Shown here one piece after another: positions 24,426 through 32,502 of a stretch of DNA of 64,000 nt. This DNA is from Pseudomonas triticifolii (GTDB lineage Bacteria; Pseudomonadota; Gammaproteobacteria; Pseudomonadales; Pseudomonadaceae). A model generated the notes under the pieces. The model did no database searches. It was given only the letters and a program-made list of their open reading frames with translations, and was not told the origin of the DNA. Location of the stretch: assembly GCF_014358015.1 (NCBI RefSeq), contig NZ_JACONV010000023.1, forward strand, positions 1 through 64,000. Reading direction: 5' to 3'. The translations under genes were made by a program, and so were the position numbers. The first letter of the stretch is position 1; each line of letters starts with the position of its first letter.

Positions 24426-25310
24426 TCACACCTTCAACGCCATCTCCAGAAACTCCATCAGCGCCTGCACCCTGGCGCTGCGTTGCTTGCGCACGGGCAC
24501 CAGCAGGTTGATCGGCGCGCTGGTCAGTTGCCAATCGGCAAGCACCTGCACCAGTGCGCCGCTGGCGATGGCATCGCTGACGTCCCACTGCGAGCGCAGC
24601 ACAATACCCAGCCCTTGCTCGGCCCAGCGGCGGGCGACAGAGCCGTCGTTGCTGAGCAGCACAGGCTCGATGCGCAGGGTCTTTTTTGACGCACCCTTGC
24701 TCATGTGCCAGAGGGTCACGTCTTCATCGTTTTCCCGAATGCAGATGCAACGATGAGTCGCCAGTTCGTCGGGCGACACAGGCATGCCGTGTTGCTCCAG
24801 ATACGCCGGGCTGGCGCACAGCCAGCGGTTATTGTGGGCCAGCGTGCGGGCGATCCACAGGCTGTCGTTGAGGCTGCCGATGTGGATGACCGCATCGCTG
24901 TCGTGTCGATCCGGCCATGGCGTTTCACGCAGATCAAGGTGCAGGCGCAACTGCGGGTGCAGTCTGGCAAAGCGTGCAAGCAGCGGCGCAATGCGCTGGC
25001 GACCATAGCCGAAGGGCGCAGCAAGCCTTAACGTGCCAACCAGACGCTCGTCACGCTGTTTGAACGACTCGGGCAGCGCTTCCAGTTGCTCCAGCAGGTG
25101 TGCACTTTCCCGGGCGAAGCGCTCCCCCTCGGCGGTCAGGCTCAAACGCCGGGCGTCTCGATTGGCCAGGGTAATGCCCAGTTGCGCCTCCAGTTTGCGC
25201 AGCCGCATCGACAGCGCTGGTGGCGACACGTTGAGAAGCCGGGCCGCAGCACTGAGTGACTCACAGCGCGACAGCGTCACGGCCAGACGTAAATCTTCGA
25301 TCGCGATCAT
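24426..25310 (-). CDS. LysR-family transcriptional regulator
   Basis: A 294-residue LysR protein. The N-terminal winged HTH is LSAAARLLNVSPPALSMRLRKLEAQLGITL (about residues 19-48); a periplasmic-binding-like effector domain follows at about 90-290. It is divergent from the DSD1-type PLP enzyme gene (95-bp gap), the usual arrangement for a LysR activator of the neighbouring operon. Effector unknown, perhaps the beta-hydroxy or D-amino acid used by the enzyme. Confidence 0.92.
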   Translation of the reverse strand: MIAIEDLRLAVTLSRCESLSAAARLLNVSPPALSMRLRKLEAQLGITLANRDARRLSLTAEGERFARESAHLLEQLEALPESFKQRDERLVGTLRLAAPFGYGRQRIAPLLARFARLHPQLRLHLDLRETPWPDRHDSDAVIHIGSLNDSLWIARTLAHNNRWLCASPAYLEQHGMPVSPDELATHRCICIRENDEDVTLWHMSKGASKKTLRIEPVLLSNDGSVARRWAEQGLGIVLRSQWDVSDAIASGALVQVLADWQLTSAPINLLVPVRKQRSARVQALMEFLEMALKV

Positions 25311-25405
25311 TCAGCTCAGCTTAAGGATTGATGACGACCTATTGAACCACAGCTTCATTATCAAACAGTAGAGTGGACACGTACCCAGCCACGCGAGCAC
25401 CGCTC

Positions 25406-26557
25406 ATGCCTGCCTCCTTGACACCCGTCGTACCGCCGCTCCTCGATACACCCGTCGCGCTGATCGATGTACCCCGCATGCAGCGCAACATCCAGCGCAT
25501 GCAGCAACGCATGAACGATCTCGGCGTGCGCTTGCGTCCGCACGTCAAGACCAGCAAATCCCTGCCGGTCATCCAGGCGCAACTGGCCGCCGGGGCCCGT
25601 GGTGTCACGGTATCGACGCTTAAAGAAGCCGAGCACTGTTTTGCCAACGGCATCGACGACGTGCTCTACGCGGTCGCCATGGCGCCCGGCAAACTGAATC
25701 AGGCACTGGCCCTGCGCCGCAAGGGTTGCCGCCTGAGCATCCTGACGGACAGTGTCGTCGCCGCGCAGGCCATCGTTGCGTTTGGTCAGGCACATGACGC
25801 GCCATTCGAGGTATGGATCGAGATCGACTGCGACGGCCACCGATCCGGCCTGTTGGTTGATGACAACGCGCTACTGGAGGTGGCGCGATTACTGACAGAA
25901 GGCGGCATGCAACTGCGTGGCGTGATGACCCATGCAGGCTCCAGCTACGATCTGGATACACCTGATGCGCTTCAGGCAATGGCCGAACAGGAACGCCTGC
26001 TGTGCGTCACGGCTGCCGAACGCATCCGCGAGGCCGGGCTGCCCTGCCCCGAGGTCAGCATCGGCTCAACGCCCACCGCCTTGTCGGCGCAAAGCCTGAA
26101 AGGTGTGACCGAAGTCCGGGCCGGGGTCTATGTGTTCTTCGACCTGGTGATGCATAACATTGGCGTCTGCACTGCCGACGAACTGGCGTTGAGCGTGCTG
26201 ACCACGGTCATCGGCCATCAGCAGGACAAGGGCTGGATCATCATCGACGCAGGCTGGATGGCGATGAGCCGTGATCGAGGCACGCAGCGCCAGCGGCAGG
26301 ACTTTGGCTACGGCCAGGTCTGTACCGAAACCGGCGAATGGATTGAAGGTGCAAGCGTCACCGGTGCCAATCAAGAGCACGGCATCATCACCCTGGCGGC
26401 CGAGGACAGTAGCGATATCACGGCTCGCTTTGCGATTGGCAGCCGCTTGCGCATCCTGCCGAACCATGCCTGCGCCACCGGCGCGCAATTCCCTGACTAT
26501 CACGCGCTGGATGCCAAGGGCAACGTGCACACCTGGAGTCGTCTGCATGGCTGGTGA
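25406..26557 (+). CDS. DSD1-family PLP enzyme (D-threonine aldolase / D-serine dehydratase-like)
   Basis: A 383-residue fold-type III PLP enzyme. The N-terminal barrel has RPHVKTSKS with the PLP-binding lysine K48. The C-terminal domain ends with PNHACATGAQF (H354, C356), the metal-binding His-x-Cys of D-threonine aldolases and eukaryote-type D-serine dehydratases. The reaction could be cleavage of D-threonine-type beta-hydroxy amino acids to glycine and an aldehyde, or dehydration. The coupled RidA gene favours an enamine-forming dehydratase, while the downstream aldehyde dehydrogenase favours an aldolase. ATG 25406 gives the usual family start. It is divergent from the LysR gene. Confidence 0.88.
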   Translation: MPASLTPVVPPLLDTPVALIDVPRMQRNIQRMQQRMNDLGVRLRPHVKTSKSLPVIQAQLAAGARGVTVSTLKEAEHCFANGIDDVLYAVAMAPGKLNQALALRRKGCRLSILTDSVVAAQAIVAFGQAHDAPFEVWIEIDCDGHRSGLLVDDNALLEVARLLTEGGMQLRGVMTHAGSSYDLDTPDALQAMAEQERLLCVTAAERIREAGLPCPEVSIGSTPTALSAQSLKGVTEVRAGVYVFFDLVMHNIGVCTADELALSVLTTVIGHQQDKGWIIIDAGWMAMSRDRGTQRQRQDFGYGQVCTETGEWIEGASVTGANQEHGIITLAAEDSSDITARFAIGSRLRILPNHACATGAQFPDYHALDAKGNVHTWSRLHGW

Positions 26558-26939
26558 TATCGAACGGATCCACACGCCCGACGCTGCAGCGCCAGGCGGG
26601 CACTATTCCCAGGCCGTGCGGCATCAAGGTGTGCTGCATGTCTCGGGGCAGTTGCCAGTGCGCGCCGATGGCAGCCACAGCGTTGATGAACCCTTCGAGG
26701 TGCAGGCGGCCATTGCGCTGGACAACCTGCTGGCCATTCTCGCCGCCGCCGGGTGCCGCGCCGAGGACCTGATCAAGGTCACGGTCTATGTGGCAGGGAT
26801 CCAGCACTGGCCCGCCTTCGACCGCCTCTACGCCAGGTATCTGGGCGACCATCGCCCGGCCCGCGCCGTCGTCCCGGTACCCGAATTGCATCATGGCTAC
26901 CTGATCGAGATCGAAGCGCAGGCACGTAGCGCGTCGTGA
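26547..26939 (+). CDS. RidA-family enamine/imine deaminase
   Basis: A 130-residue YjgF/YER057c/UK114 protein. The conserved tail RPARAVVPVPELHHGYLIEIEA supplies the substrate-binding arginine (R106) and E122, the RidA-type active site. It should hydrolyse reactive enamines or imines released by PLP enzymes. ATG 26547 lies inside the end of the DSD1 gene (11-base overlap), so the two are co-translated and probably work in sequence. The frame is open from 26271, but that is shadow of the upstream gene. Confidence 0.9.
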   Translation: MAGDIERIHTPDAAAPGGHYSQAVRHQGVLHVSGQLPVRADGSHSVDEPFEVQAAIALDNLLAILAAAGCRAEDLIKVTVYVAGIQHWPAFDRLYARYLGDHRPARAVVPVPELHHGYLIEIEAQARSAS

Positions 26940-26970
26940 CGTCTCAACTACAGACCTTCAAGGACATTCC

Positions 26971-27828
26971 ATGAGCGCAGTCTCAGATTCCACCTATCAC
27001 TACCGCGCCGCAACTGCGGCGGACATGCCCGCTGCCCATGCACTGTCAGTGCATCTGAAATGGCCGCATCGCGAAGAAGACTGGGCCATGGTGCAGCGTA
27101 CTTCACAGGGTTTCGTGGCCGAGCAGGCCGGGCAACTGGTCGGTGTGGCGTTCACGTGCAATCAAGGCGACTGGTCGTCCATCGGCCTGGTGATCGTTGG
27201 CGATTCGCACCAGGGCAAAGGCATCGGACGTCGCCTGATGCAACTGTGCCTGGACGCCACAGCACCACGCACGCCGATGCTCAATGCGACAGAAGCCGGC
27301 GCGCCGCTTTACCAGAGCATGGGTTTCGTCGATTACGCCCGCATCCAGCAACATCAAGGCGTGCCGCAGTTACCCGAGCAACTGCCGCTGGCTGCCGGTT
27401 CTGCACTGCGAACGCTGGGCTCAGCCGACCATCCAGCGCTGATCAGGCTGGCCAATGAAGGCAGTGGGCTGGATCGCACGGCCGTGCTGACAGACCTGTT
27501 GCGGGATGCCGAACACGCCGTTGGTATCGAAGTGGAGGATCAGTTACAAGGCGTCGCCCTGCTGCGCCGCTTCGGTCGCGGTCACATCATCGGCCCGGTG
27601 GTTGCACGGGACCAGGCGCAGGCGCGTCAACTGATCTCTTGCTTGCTGCACCTGATCCCCGACGCCTTCGTGCGCTTCGACATTCTGTCCGACAGCGGGC
27701 TGGCACCCTGGCTGGAAAGTCTGGGGCTGGCGTGTGTCGATCGAGCGCCGCGCATGGTCCTCGGCGCGCCACCGCCGGTCAGCGACACGGTCCGGCAGTT
27801 CACGCTGGTCACCCAGGCTATCGGCTGA
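26971..27828 (+). CDS. Double GNAT-domain N-acetyltransferase
   Basis: A 285-residue protein with an N-terminal GNAT domain (about 8-140). Acetyl-CoA binding motif A is VIVGDSHQGKGIGRRLMQLCLD, and LYQSMGFVDYARIQ is motif B. A second, degenerate GNAT-like half follows (about 145-285), as in the family with a C-terminal DUF/GNAT domain. It lies 31 bases after ridA in the same operon. The acceptor is unknown, perhaps an amino acid or amine related to the cassette. Confidence 0.88.
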   Translation: MSAVSDSTYHYRAATAADMPAAHALSVHLKWPHREEDWAMVQRTSQGFVAEQAGQLVGVAFTCNQGDWSSIGLVIVGDSHQGKGIGRRLMQLCLDATAPRTPMLNATEAGAPLYQSMGFVDYARIQQHQGVPQLPEQLPLAAGSALRTLGSADHPALIRLANEGSGLDRTAVLTDLLRDAEHAVGIEVEDQLQGVALLRRFGRGHIIGPVVARDQAQARQLISCLLHLIPDAFVRFDILSDSGLAPWLESLGLACVDRAPRMVLGAPPPVSDTVRQFTLVTQAIG

Positions 27829-28003
27829 CGAGCTTCGGTTTATCGGCGAAAACAGCTCCATGCGCTTAGCGGCCCGCATACAGCAGATTATTCTTCGCAG
27901 CCTTCAAGATCGGCGCTTTTTATTGCGATCGCTTTGTTAGCGTATTGATATGAAACGGATTGAACTTGCCGTCGTTCCTCTATCGCTCCAGGGAGCCCGC
28001 TGG

Positions 28004-29470
28004 ATGACCACACATTCTTCGAACAGCCATCGCGTCGATCCACAGACGACGCAGCAGTTTTACATCGATGGCCACTGGTGCTCTCCAGTCGAGCCCGCCA
28101 CCCTGCCGGTGATCAATCCAGCCACGGAAGAAGTCGTCGCGCACGTTGCAAGCGGCACGGCGGCGGATGTGGACCGGGCAGTGGCAGCGGCGCGAGCGGC
28201 CTTCCCTGCCTGGTCTGCGACCACGCCCCAGGCGCGCGCCGACGTGATTGGCCGTATCCATGCACTGATTATCGAGCGCAAGGAAGACCTGGCGCAGGCA
28301 CTGTCACTGGAGATGGGTGCCTCCATCACCTCGGCGCGGGCGATGCAGGTGCCGCTGGCTGCCGAACACGTTCGGGTTGCGCGGGATCTGTTGGCCACGT
28401 ATGCATTCCAGACCGTCGAAGGCAGCACCGCCATCCAGCGGGAACCCATCGGCGTCTGCGGTCTTATCACACCGTGGAACTGGCCGCTGTATCAAATCAC
28501 CGCCAAGGTCGCACCGGCCATTGCCGCAGGTTGTACCGTGGTGCTCAAGCCCAGCGAACTGTCGCCTCTGAGCGCACTGCTGTTCGCGCAACTGGTGCAC
28601 GATGCCGGTTTGCCTGCCGGAGTGTTTAACCTCGTGAACGGCAGCGGCCCGGAGGTCGGTGGCGCGATGGCCGCGCACCCTGACATCGACATGATTTCCA
28701 TCACCGGCTCCAATCGCGCAGGTGCTCTGGTTGCGCAGGCGGCCGCGCCGACCGTCAAGCGCGTCACGCAGGAACTGGGCGGTAAATCCCCCAACATCCT
28801 GTTGCCCGACGCTGACTTCGCCAAGGCCGTGCCGCCTGGCGTCATGGCGGCGTTCCGTAACGTCGGTCAGTCGTGCAGCGCACCGACGCGCATGATCGTG
28901 CCGAGGAACCGTCTGGCAGAAGTCGAGGCGCTGGCCATCGAAACCGCCAACGCGATCATCGTGGGCGATCCGCAGTCGGAACACAGTGTGCTGGGCCCGA
29001 TTGCCAACCAGGCCCAGTTTCATCGCGTGCAGGCGATGATCGAAGCGGGCATGGGGGAAGGCGCAAAACTGATCTGTGGCGGACCGGGACGTGTCGAGGG
29101 TTTTGATAAGGGCTTTTATGCGCGCCCGACCGTGTTCTCTGAAGTCGACTCCTCGATGCGCATTGCTCAGGAAGAAATCTTCGGCCCGGTGCTTTGCCTG
29201 ATTGCTTACGACACCGTGGACGAGGCCGTGGCCATCGCCAATGACACGGTTTACGGGCTGGGGGCTCATGTACAAAGCCAGGACCTGCAGCAGGCCCGAG
29301 CCGTGGCCTCTCGCATCCGCGCCGGGCAAGTGCTTCTCAACTACCCGGCCTGGAACCCCATGGCACCCTTTGGCGGCTACAAGCGCTCCGGCAACGGCCG
29401 CGAGTATGGCGTGCAGGGCTTTGAGGAATATCTGGAGACCAAGGCGATCGTGGGGTTCGGGGAGCAGTAA
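28004..29470 (+). CDS. NAD(P)-dependent aldehyde dehydrogenase
   Basis: A 488-residue ALDH with all landmarks: PWNWP (N159), catalytic E257 in QELGGKSP, catalytic C291 in NVGQSCSAP, and EEIFGPV near the C-terminus. GGGAG 8 bases upstream supports ATG 28004 (MTTHSSNSH) rather than an in-frame ATG at 27950. The 175-bp gap from the GNAT gene may hold its own promoter. It could oxidise the aldehyde product of the DSD1-type enzyme; this is inferred from context. Confidence 0.93.
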   Translation: MTTHSSNSHRVDPQTTQQFYIDGHWCSPVEPATLPVINPATEEVVAHVASGTAADVDRAVAAARAAFPAWSATTPQARADVIGRIHALIIERKEDLAQALSLEMGASITSARAMQVPLAAEHVRVARDLLATYAFQTVEGSTAIQREPIGVCGLITPWNWPLYQITAKVAPAIAAGCTVVLKPSELSPLSALLFAQLVHDAGLPAGVFNLVNGSGPEVGGAMAAHPDIDMISITGSNRAGALVAQAAAPTVKRVTQELGGKSPNILLPDADFAKAVPPGVMAAFRNVGQSCSAPTRMIVPRNRLAEVEALAIETANAIIVGDPQSEHSVLGPIANQAQFHRVQAMIEAGMGEGAKLICGGPGRVEGFDKGFYARPTVFSEVDSSMRIAQEEIFGPVLCLIAYDTVDEAVAIANDTVYGLGAHVQSQDLQQARAVASRIRAGQVLLNYPAWNPMAPFGGYKRSGNGREYGVQGFEEYLETKAIVGFGEQ

Positions 29471-29498
29471 CGACGCCGCGCTATGGCGCAGCAAACTC

Positions 29499-29610
29499 GT
29501 GGGAGCGGACTCGTCCGCGAATACTGTATTTCAGTCGCTGAATATTTGTCGGATGTACCGGCCTTTGGCCTTTTCGCGGACAAACGGAACGCCGCCCGGT
29601 CCGCTCCACA
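29499..29610. repeat. Paired inverted REP element (BIME-like), type A
   Basis: The left arm is GTGGGAGCGGACTCGTCCGC. The spacer contains TCAGTCGCTGAATATT and GGATGTACCGGCC. The right arm, inverted, begins TTCGCGGACAAACGGAACGC and ends GGTCCGCTCCAC. The right arm matches that at 60925-61029 closely. It lies at the dnaX-side edge of the metabolic cassette. Confidence 0.85.
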
Positions 29611-29673
29611 AGAAGCTTCATCTCCAGGTGTGTACGTGTTTTTTGATGAACACATCGACGCGATCTAAAACCC

Positions 29674-29703
29674 AAAAAAATGCCAGGCACATGGCCTGGC
29701 ATT
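29674..29703 (-). terminator. Intrinsic terminator of dnaX-ybaB
   Basis: Read on the minus strand, a 9-bp stem (ATGCCAGGC / GCCTGGCAT, loop about 5) is followed by seven T. It lies 20 bases past the ybaB stop. Its presence means recR, further downstream, is no longer co-transcribed with dnaX-ybaB. Confidence 0.9.
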
Positions 29704-29723
29704 GATACCTGCGACAGCAGCCG

Positions 29724-30050
29724 TCAGAACGGCAGCTTCATGCCCGGCGGCAGTTGCATGCCAGCGGTCATGGAAGCAGTCTTTTCCTGGCTCGCCTGTT
29801 CGATCTTGCGAACCGCGTCGTTAACCGCGGCGGCGATCAGGTCTTCCAGCACTTCCTTGTCTTCCTGCATCAGGCTGTCATCCAGGTTGATGCGCTTGAC
29901 GTCATGACGACCGGTCATGACCACGCTCACCAGGCCTGCGCCCGATTGGCCGGTCACTTCCGCGTTGGCCAGTTCTTCCTGCATCTTGGCCATTTTTTCC
30001 TGCATTTGCTGGGCCTGCTTCATCAGGCCAGCCATGCCACCTTTCATCAT
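29724..30050 (-). CDS. ybaB: YbaB/EbfC nucleoid-associated protein
   Basis: A 108-residue protein: MMKGGMAGLMKQAQQMQEKM, a helical N-terminus, EVTGQSGAGLVSVVMTGRHD in the middle sheet, and a helical tail. It is a small DNA-binding protein of normal length and usually sits between dnaX and recR. It lies 61 bases downstream of dnaX and is followed by a terminator. Confidence 0.96.
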   Translation of the reverse strand: MMKGGMAGLMKQAQQMQEKMAKMQEELANAEVTGQSGAGLVSVVMTGRHDVKRINLDDSLMQEDKEVLEDLIAAAVNDAVRKIEQASQEKTASMTAGMQLPPGMKLPF

Positions 30051-30111
30051 GGGATATCTCCTCGAATATGGATGGTTCGTTTGCGCAGCGCATGAAGCGC
30101 CGTGCCGTCAG

Positions 30112-32280
30112 TTATTGAGTCTGCGCTGCCGGAGCGTCCACAGGCTTGATCGTATCCTCTCGAATCATCGCACCAAACTGTTGCAGCATCTGCTGGATGA
30201 ACGGATCGGCATGAATCGAAGCCTCGGCCTGGCGCTGGCGCTCGGCACGCAGACGCGATGCGGCCTGGGCAGGGGTTTCCTGCTCGGGCTTGATCAGCTC
30301 GATAGACAGATTGATCGTGCGTCCCAGGAACTGGTTCAACGCATCGTTCAGACGACGTTGCTGAGTCGCGTTGAACAGCGCGCTGTGCGCCGGGTCCAGG
30401 TGCAGCAACCAGTGATCGCCCTCCTTGCCCATCAGCGTGCAGTTGGCAGCGATACTGCCGGTCATGCCCGAGATGGGCAAGCCGGGAAACATCTCCAGCC
30501 ATTCCAGTGCAAGGCCCGTGGCAGGCATCGCCGCCAGGGTCGGCTCGGGCTCGACCGGTTCGGCTTCACTGACGCTCTCGTGCGCCAGCTCATCCAGATA
30601 ACTATAGGAGGCCGGATCGATGTCGACATCCGGCTCGACGTAGTCGTCGTCCGGCGGCGGCTCATCGTCGCGGTCCATGGGCGCTGAAAGATAAGCAGCG
30701 TCCGGTATGGCTTCGAGCATGGCAGGTGTGATCGCCTGCTCGGCAACCGGCTGGGGTTCCTCCGGGGCCTGCTCTTGTGCCTGTTGCTCCTCGATCTGCG
30801 GCGCGTCCGGCACAGGGCTGGCCGGTGCAGGCGTGGGCATGGGCGTGAGGTCAGGTTGTTCGCCCAGGGTTTCCAGGACGGGTTCGGCGACCGGCTCGCC
30901 AGGCTGCGCTGCGGGTTCAGGCGTCGCCTCGGCAACAGGCGCTTTAGGCTCGTTCCACGGCAGGTCGATGTCTTCGGCAGGCGTCGGCTGTTCAGGTGCA
31001 GGCTCTACAGGGGCAGCCTTGAGCGGTTCTGGCGCGGGTACCGTCGCTTCAAAAGCCGGATCAGGCGCGGCCATCACAGGCGGTCGGGCAGCCACCGATG
31101 CAACAGGTGTCGCATCGGCCACTGCCTTGCGGGAATCAACCGTGGCCTGGCTGATCCCCACTGGCTTTAGCGGCTGCCTCGGCGCGTCCTCACTGTCGGC
31201 AGGACGGAACGCCAGCATGCGCAGCAGCACCATCTCGAAACCGCCACGCGGGTCCGGGGCCAAGGGTAGATCACGCCGACCGATCAGACCCATCTGGTAA
31301 TAGAACTGCACGTCTTCGGCTGGCAGCGCTTGCGCCAGGGCGAGCACACGGTCACGGTCGCCATGACCGTTGTCGACGCCTTCGGGCAATGCCTGGGCGA
31401 TCGCCACGCGGTGCAGCACGTTGAGAATTTCCGACAGCACGCCGTTCCAGTCAGGCCCCTGCTCGGCCAGATGCCGCACGGCTTCGAGCACGCCACGGGC
31501 ATCGCCTTCCAGCAGCGCCGTCAGCACATCGAACACCTGACCATGGTCCAGCGTGCCGAGCATGGCGCGCACATCGGCGGCCATGACCTTGCCTTCACCG
31601 AAGGCAATCGCCTGATCGGTCAGGCTCATGGCATCGCGCATCGAGCCATCCGCAGCGCGCCCCAACAGCCAAAGCGCGTCGTCTTCGAACGGGACATTCT
31701 CGACACCCAGCACATGGGTCAGGTGCTCGACCACACGCTCCGGCGTCATGTTTTTCAGGGAAAACTGCAGGCAGCGCGACAGGATGGTCGCCGGCAGCTT
31801 CTGCGGATCGGTCGTTGCCAGGATGAATTTGACGTAGGGCGGCGGCTCTTCAAGCGTCTTGAGCAAGGCGTTGAACGAGTGGCTGGACAGCATGTGCACT
31901 TCGTCGATCAGGTAGACCTTGAAGCGCCCGCGACTCGGCGCGTACTGCACGTTGTCCAGCAGTTCGCGGGTGTCTTCGACCTTGGTGCGGCTGGCGGCGT
32001 CGATCTCGATCAGGTCCACAAAACGACCTTCATCGATCTCCCTGCACACCGAACAGGTGCCGCAGGGCGTCGAGGTAATGCCGGTTTCGCAGTTCAGGCA
32101 CTTGGCGATGATGCGCGCGATGGTGGTCTTGCCGACACCGCGTGTACCGGTGAACAGATAGGCGTGATGCAGGCGCTGGCTGTCCAGCGCGTTGATCAGG
32201 GCCTTGAGCACATGTGTCTGGCCGACCATTTCGCGGAACGAGCGCGGACGCCATTTACGTGCAAGAACCTGATAACTCAT
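30112..32280 (-). CDS. dnaX: DNA polymerase III tau/gamma subunit
   Basis: A 722-residue clamp-loader subunit. The AAA+ ATPase has Walker A GTRGVGKT (45-52), a zinc module with C64, C73, C76 and C79, Walker B with DEVHMLS, and an SRC-type sensor. Domain III follows to about 360. A long Pro/Glu/Ala-rich linker (about 370-580) leads to the C-terminal tau domain (about 590-710) that binds the polymerase and DnaB. I saw no A-rich frameshift site of the E. coli type at the domain III/IV boundary, so any gamma form would need another mechanism. Divergent from the phosphoesterase gene. Confidence 0.97.
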   Translation of the reverse strand: MSYQVLARKWRPRSFREMVGQTHVLKALINALDSQRLHHAYLFTGTRGVGKTTIARIIAKCLNCETGITSTPCGTCSVCREIDEGRFVDLIEIDAASRTKVEDTRELLDNVQYAPSRGRFKVYLIDEVHMLSSHSFNALLKTLEEPPPYVKFILATTDPQKLPATILSRCLQFSLKNMTPERVVEHLTHVLGVENVPFEDDALWLLGRAADGSMRDAMSLTDQAIAFGEGKVMAADVRAMLGTLDHGQVFDVLTALLEGDARGVLEAVRHLAEQGPDWNGVLSEILNVLHRVAIAQALPEGVDNGHGDRDRVLALAQALPAEDVQFYYQMGLIGRRDLPLAPDPRGGFEMVLLRMLAFRPADSEDAPRQPLKPVGISQATVDSRKAVADATPVASVAARPPVMAAPDPAFEATVPAPEPLKAAPVEPAPEQPTPAEDIDLPWNEPKAPVAEATPEPAAQPGEPVAEPVLETLGEQPDLTPMPTPAPASPVPDAPQIEEQQAQEQAPEEPQPVAEQAITPAMLEAIPDAAYLSAPMDRDDEPPPDDDYVEPDVDIDPASYSYLDELAHESVSEAEPVEPEPTLAAMPATGLALEWLEMFPGLPISGMTGSIAANCTLMGKEGDHWLLHLDPAHSALFNATQQRRLNDALNQFLGRTINLSIELIKPEQETPAQAASRLRAERQRQAEASIHADPFIQQMLQQFGAMIREDTIKPVDAPAAQTQ

Positions 32281-32424
32281 TGAAAACCGTCGCGACTGGT
32301 AAGCGGAAGACCGCCAATGCTAGCCGAGCAGGGACAAAATTGCATCCGGTGTCCTGTTTATTGTGGTGTGAAGAACGAATTCGCCGCTTCCTGAAAAAGT
32401 TTTCATCCCGGAATGCTGTTTGCG

Positions 32425-32442
32425 CTGTAGCAATACCGTCAT
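32425..32442 (+). promoter_or_regulatory. Candidate Pho box
   Basis: CTGTAGCAATACCGTCAT matches about 12 of 18 positions of the PhoB consensus (two CTGTCAT repeats, 11-bp period), with the second repeat better. It lies 60 bp upstream of the exported phosphoesterase gene, a sensible place for phosphate-starvation control. A -10 is not clear. The call rests on pattern and context. Confidence 0.4.
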
Positions 32443-32502
32443 ATTGCATCGATACGCTCGCCTGAAATCTTTGGTAACACTTAATTCAGACAGGTATTCG
32501 CC

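Noticed and set aside
28304..29494. 396-codon open frame antisense to the ALDH gene
   Set aside because: The real gene has all catalytic motifs; the antisense product has none.
30112..32280. Programmed frameshift in dnaX
   Set aside because: No A-rich slippery heptamer at the domain III/IV boundary. A short A-run near codon 175 is inside the ATPase core and not in a suitable place.
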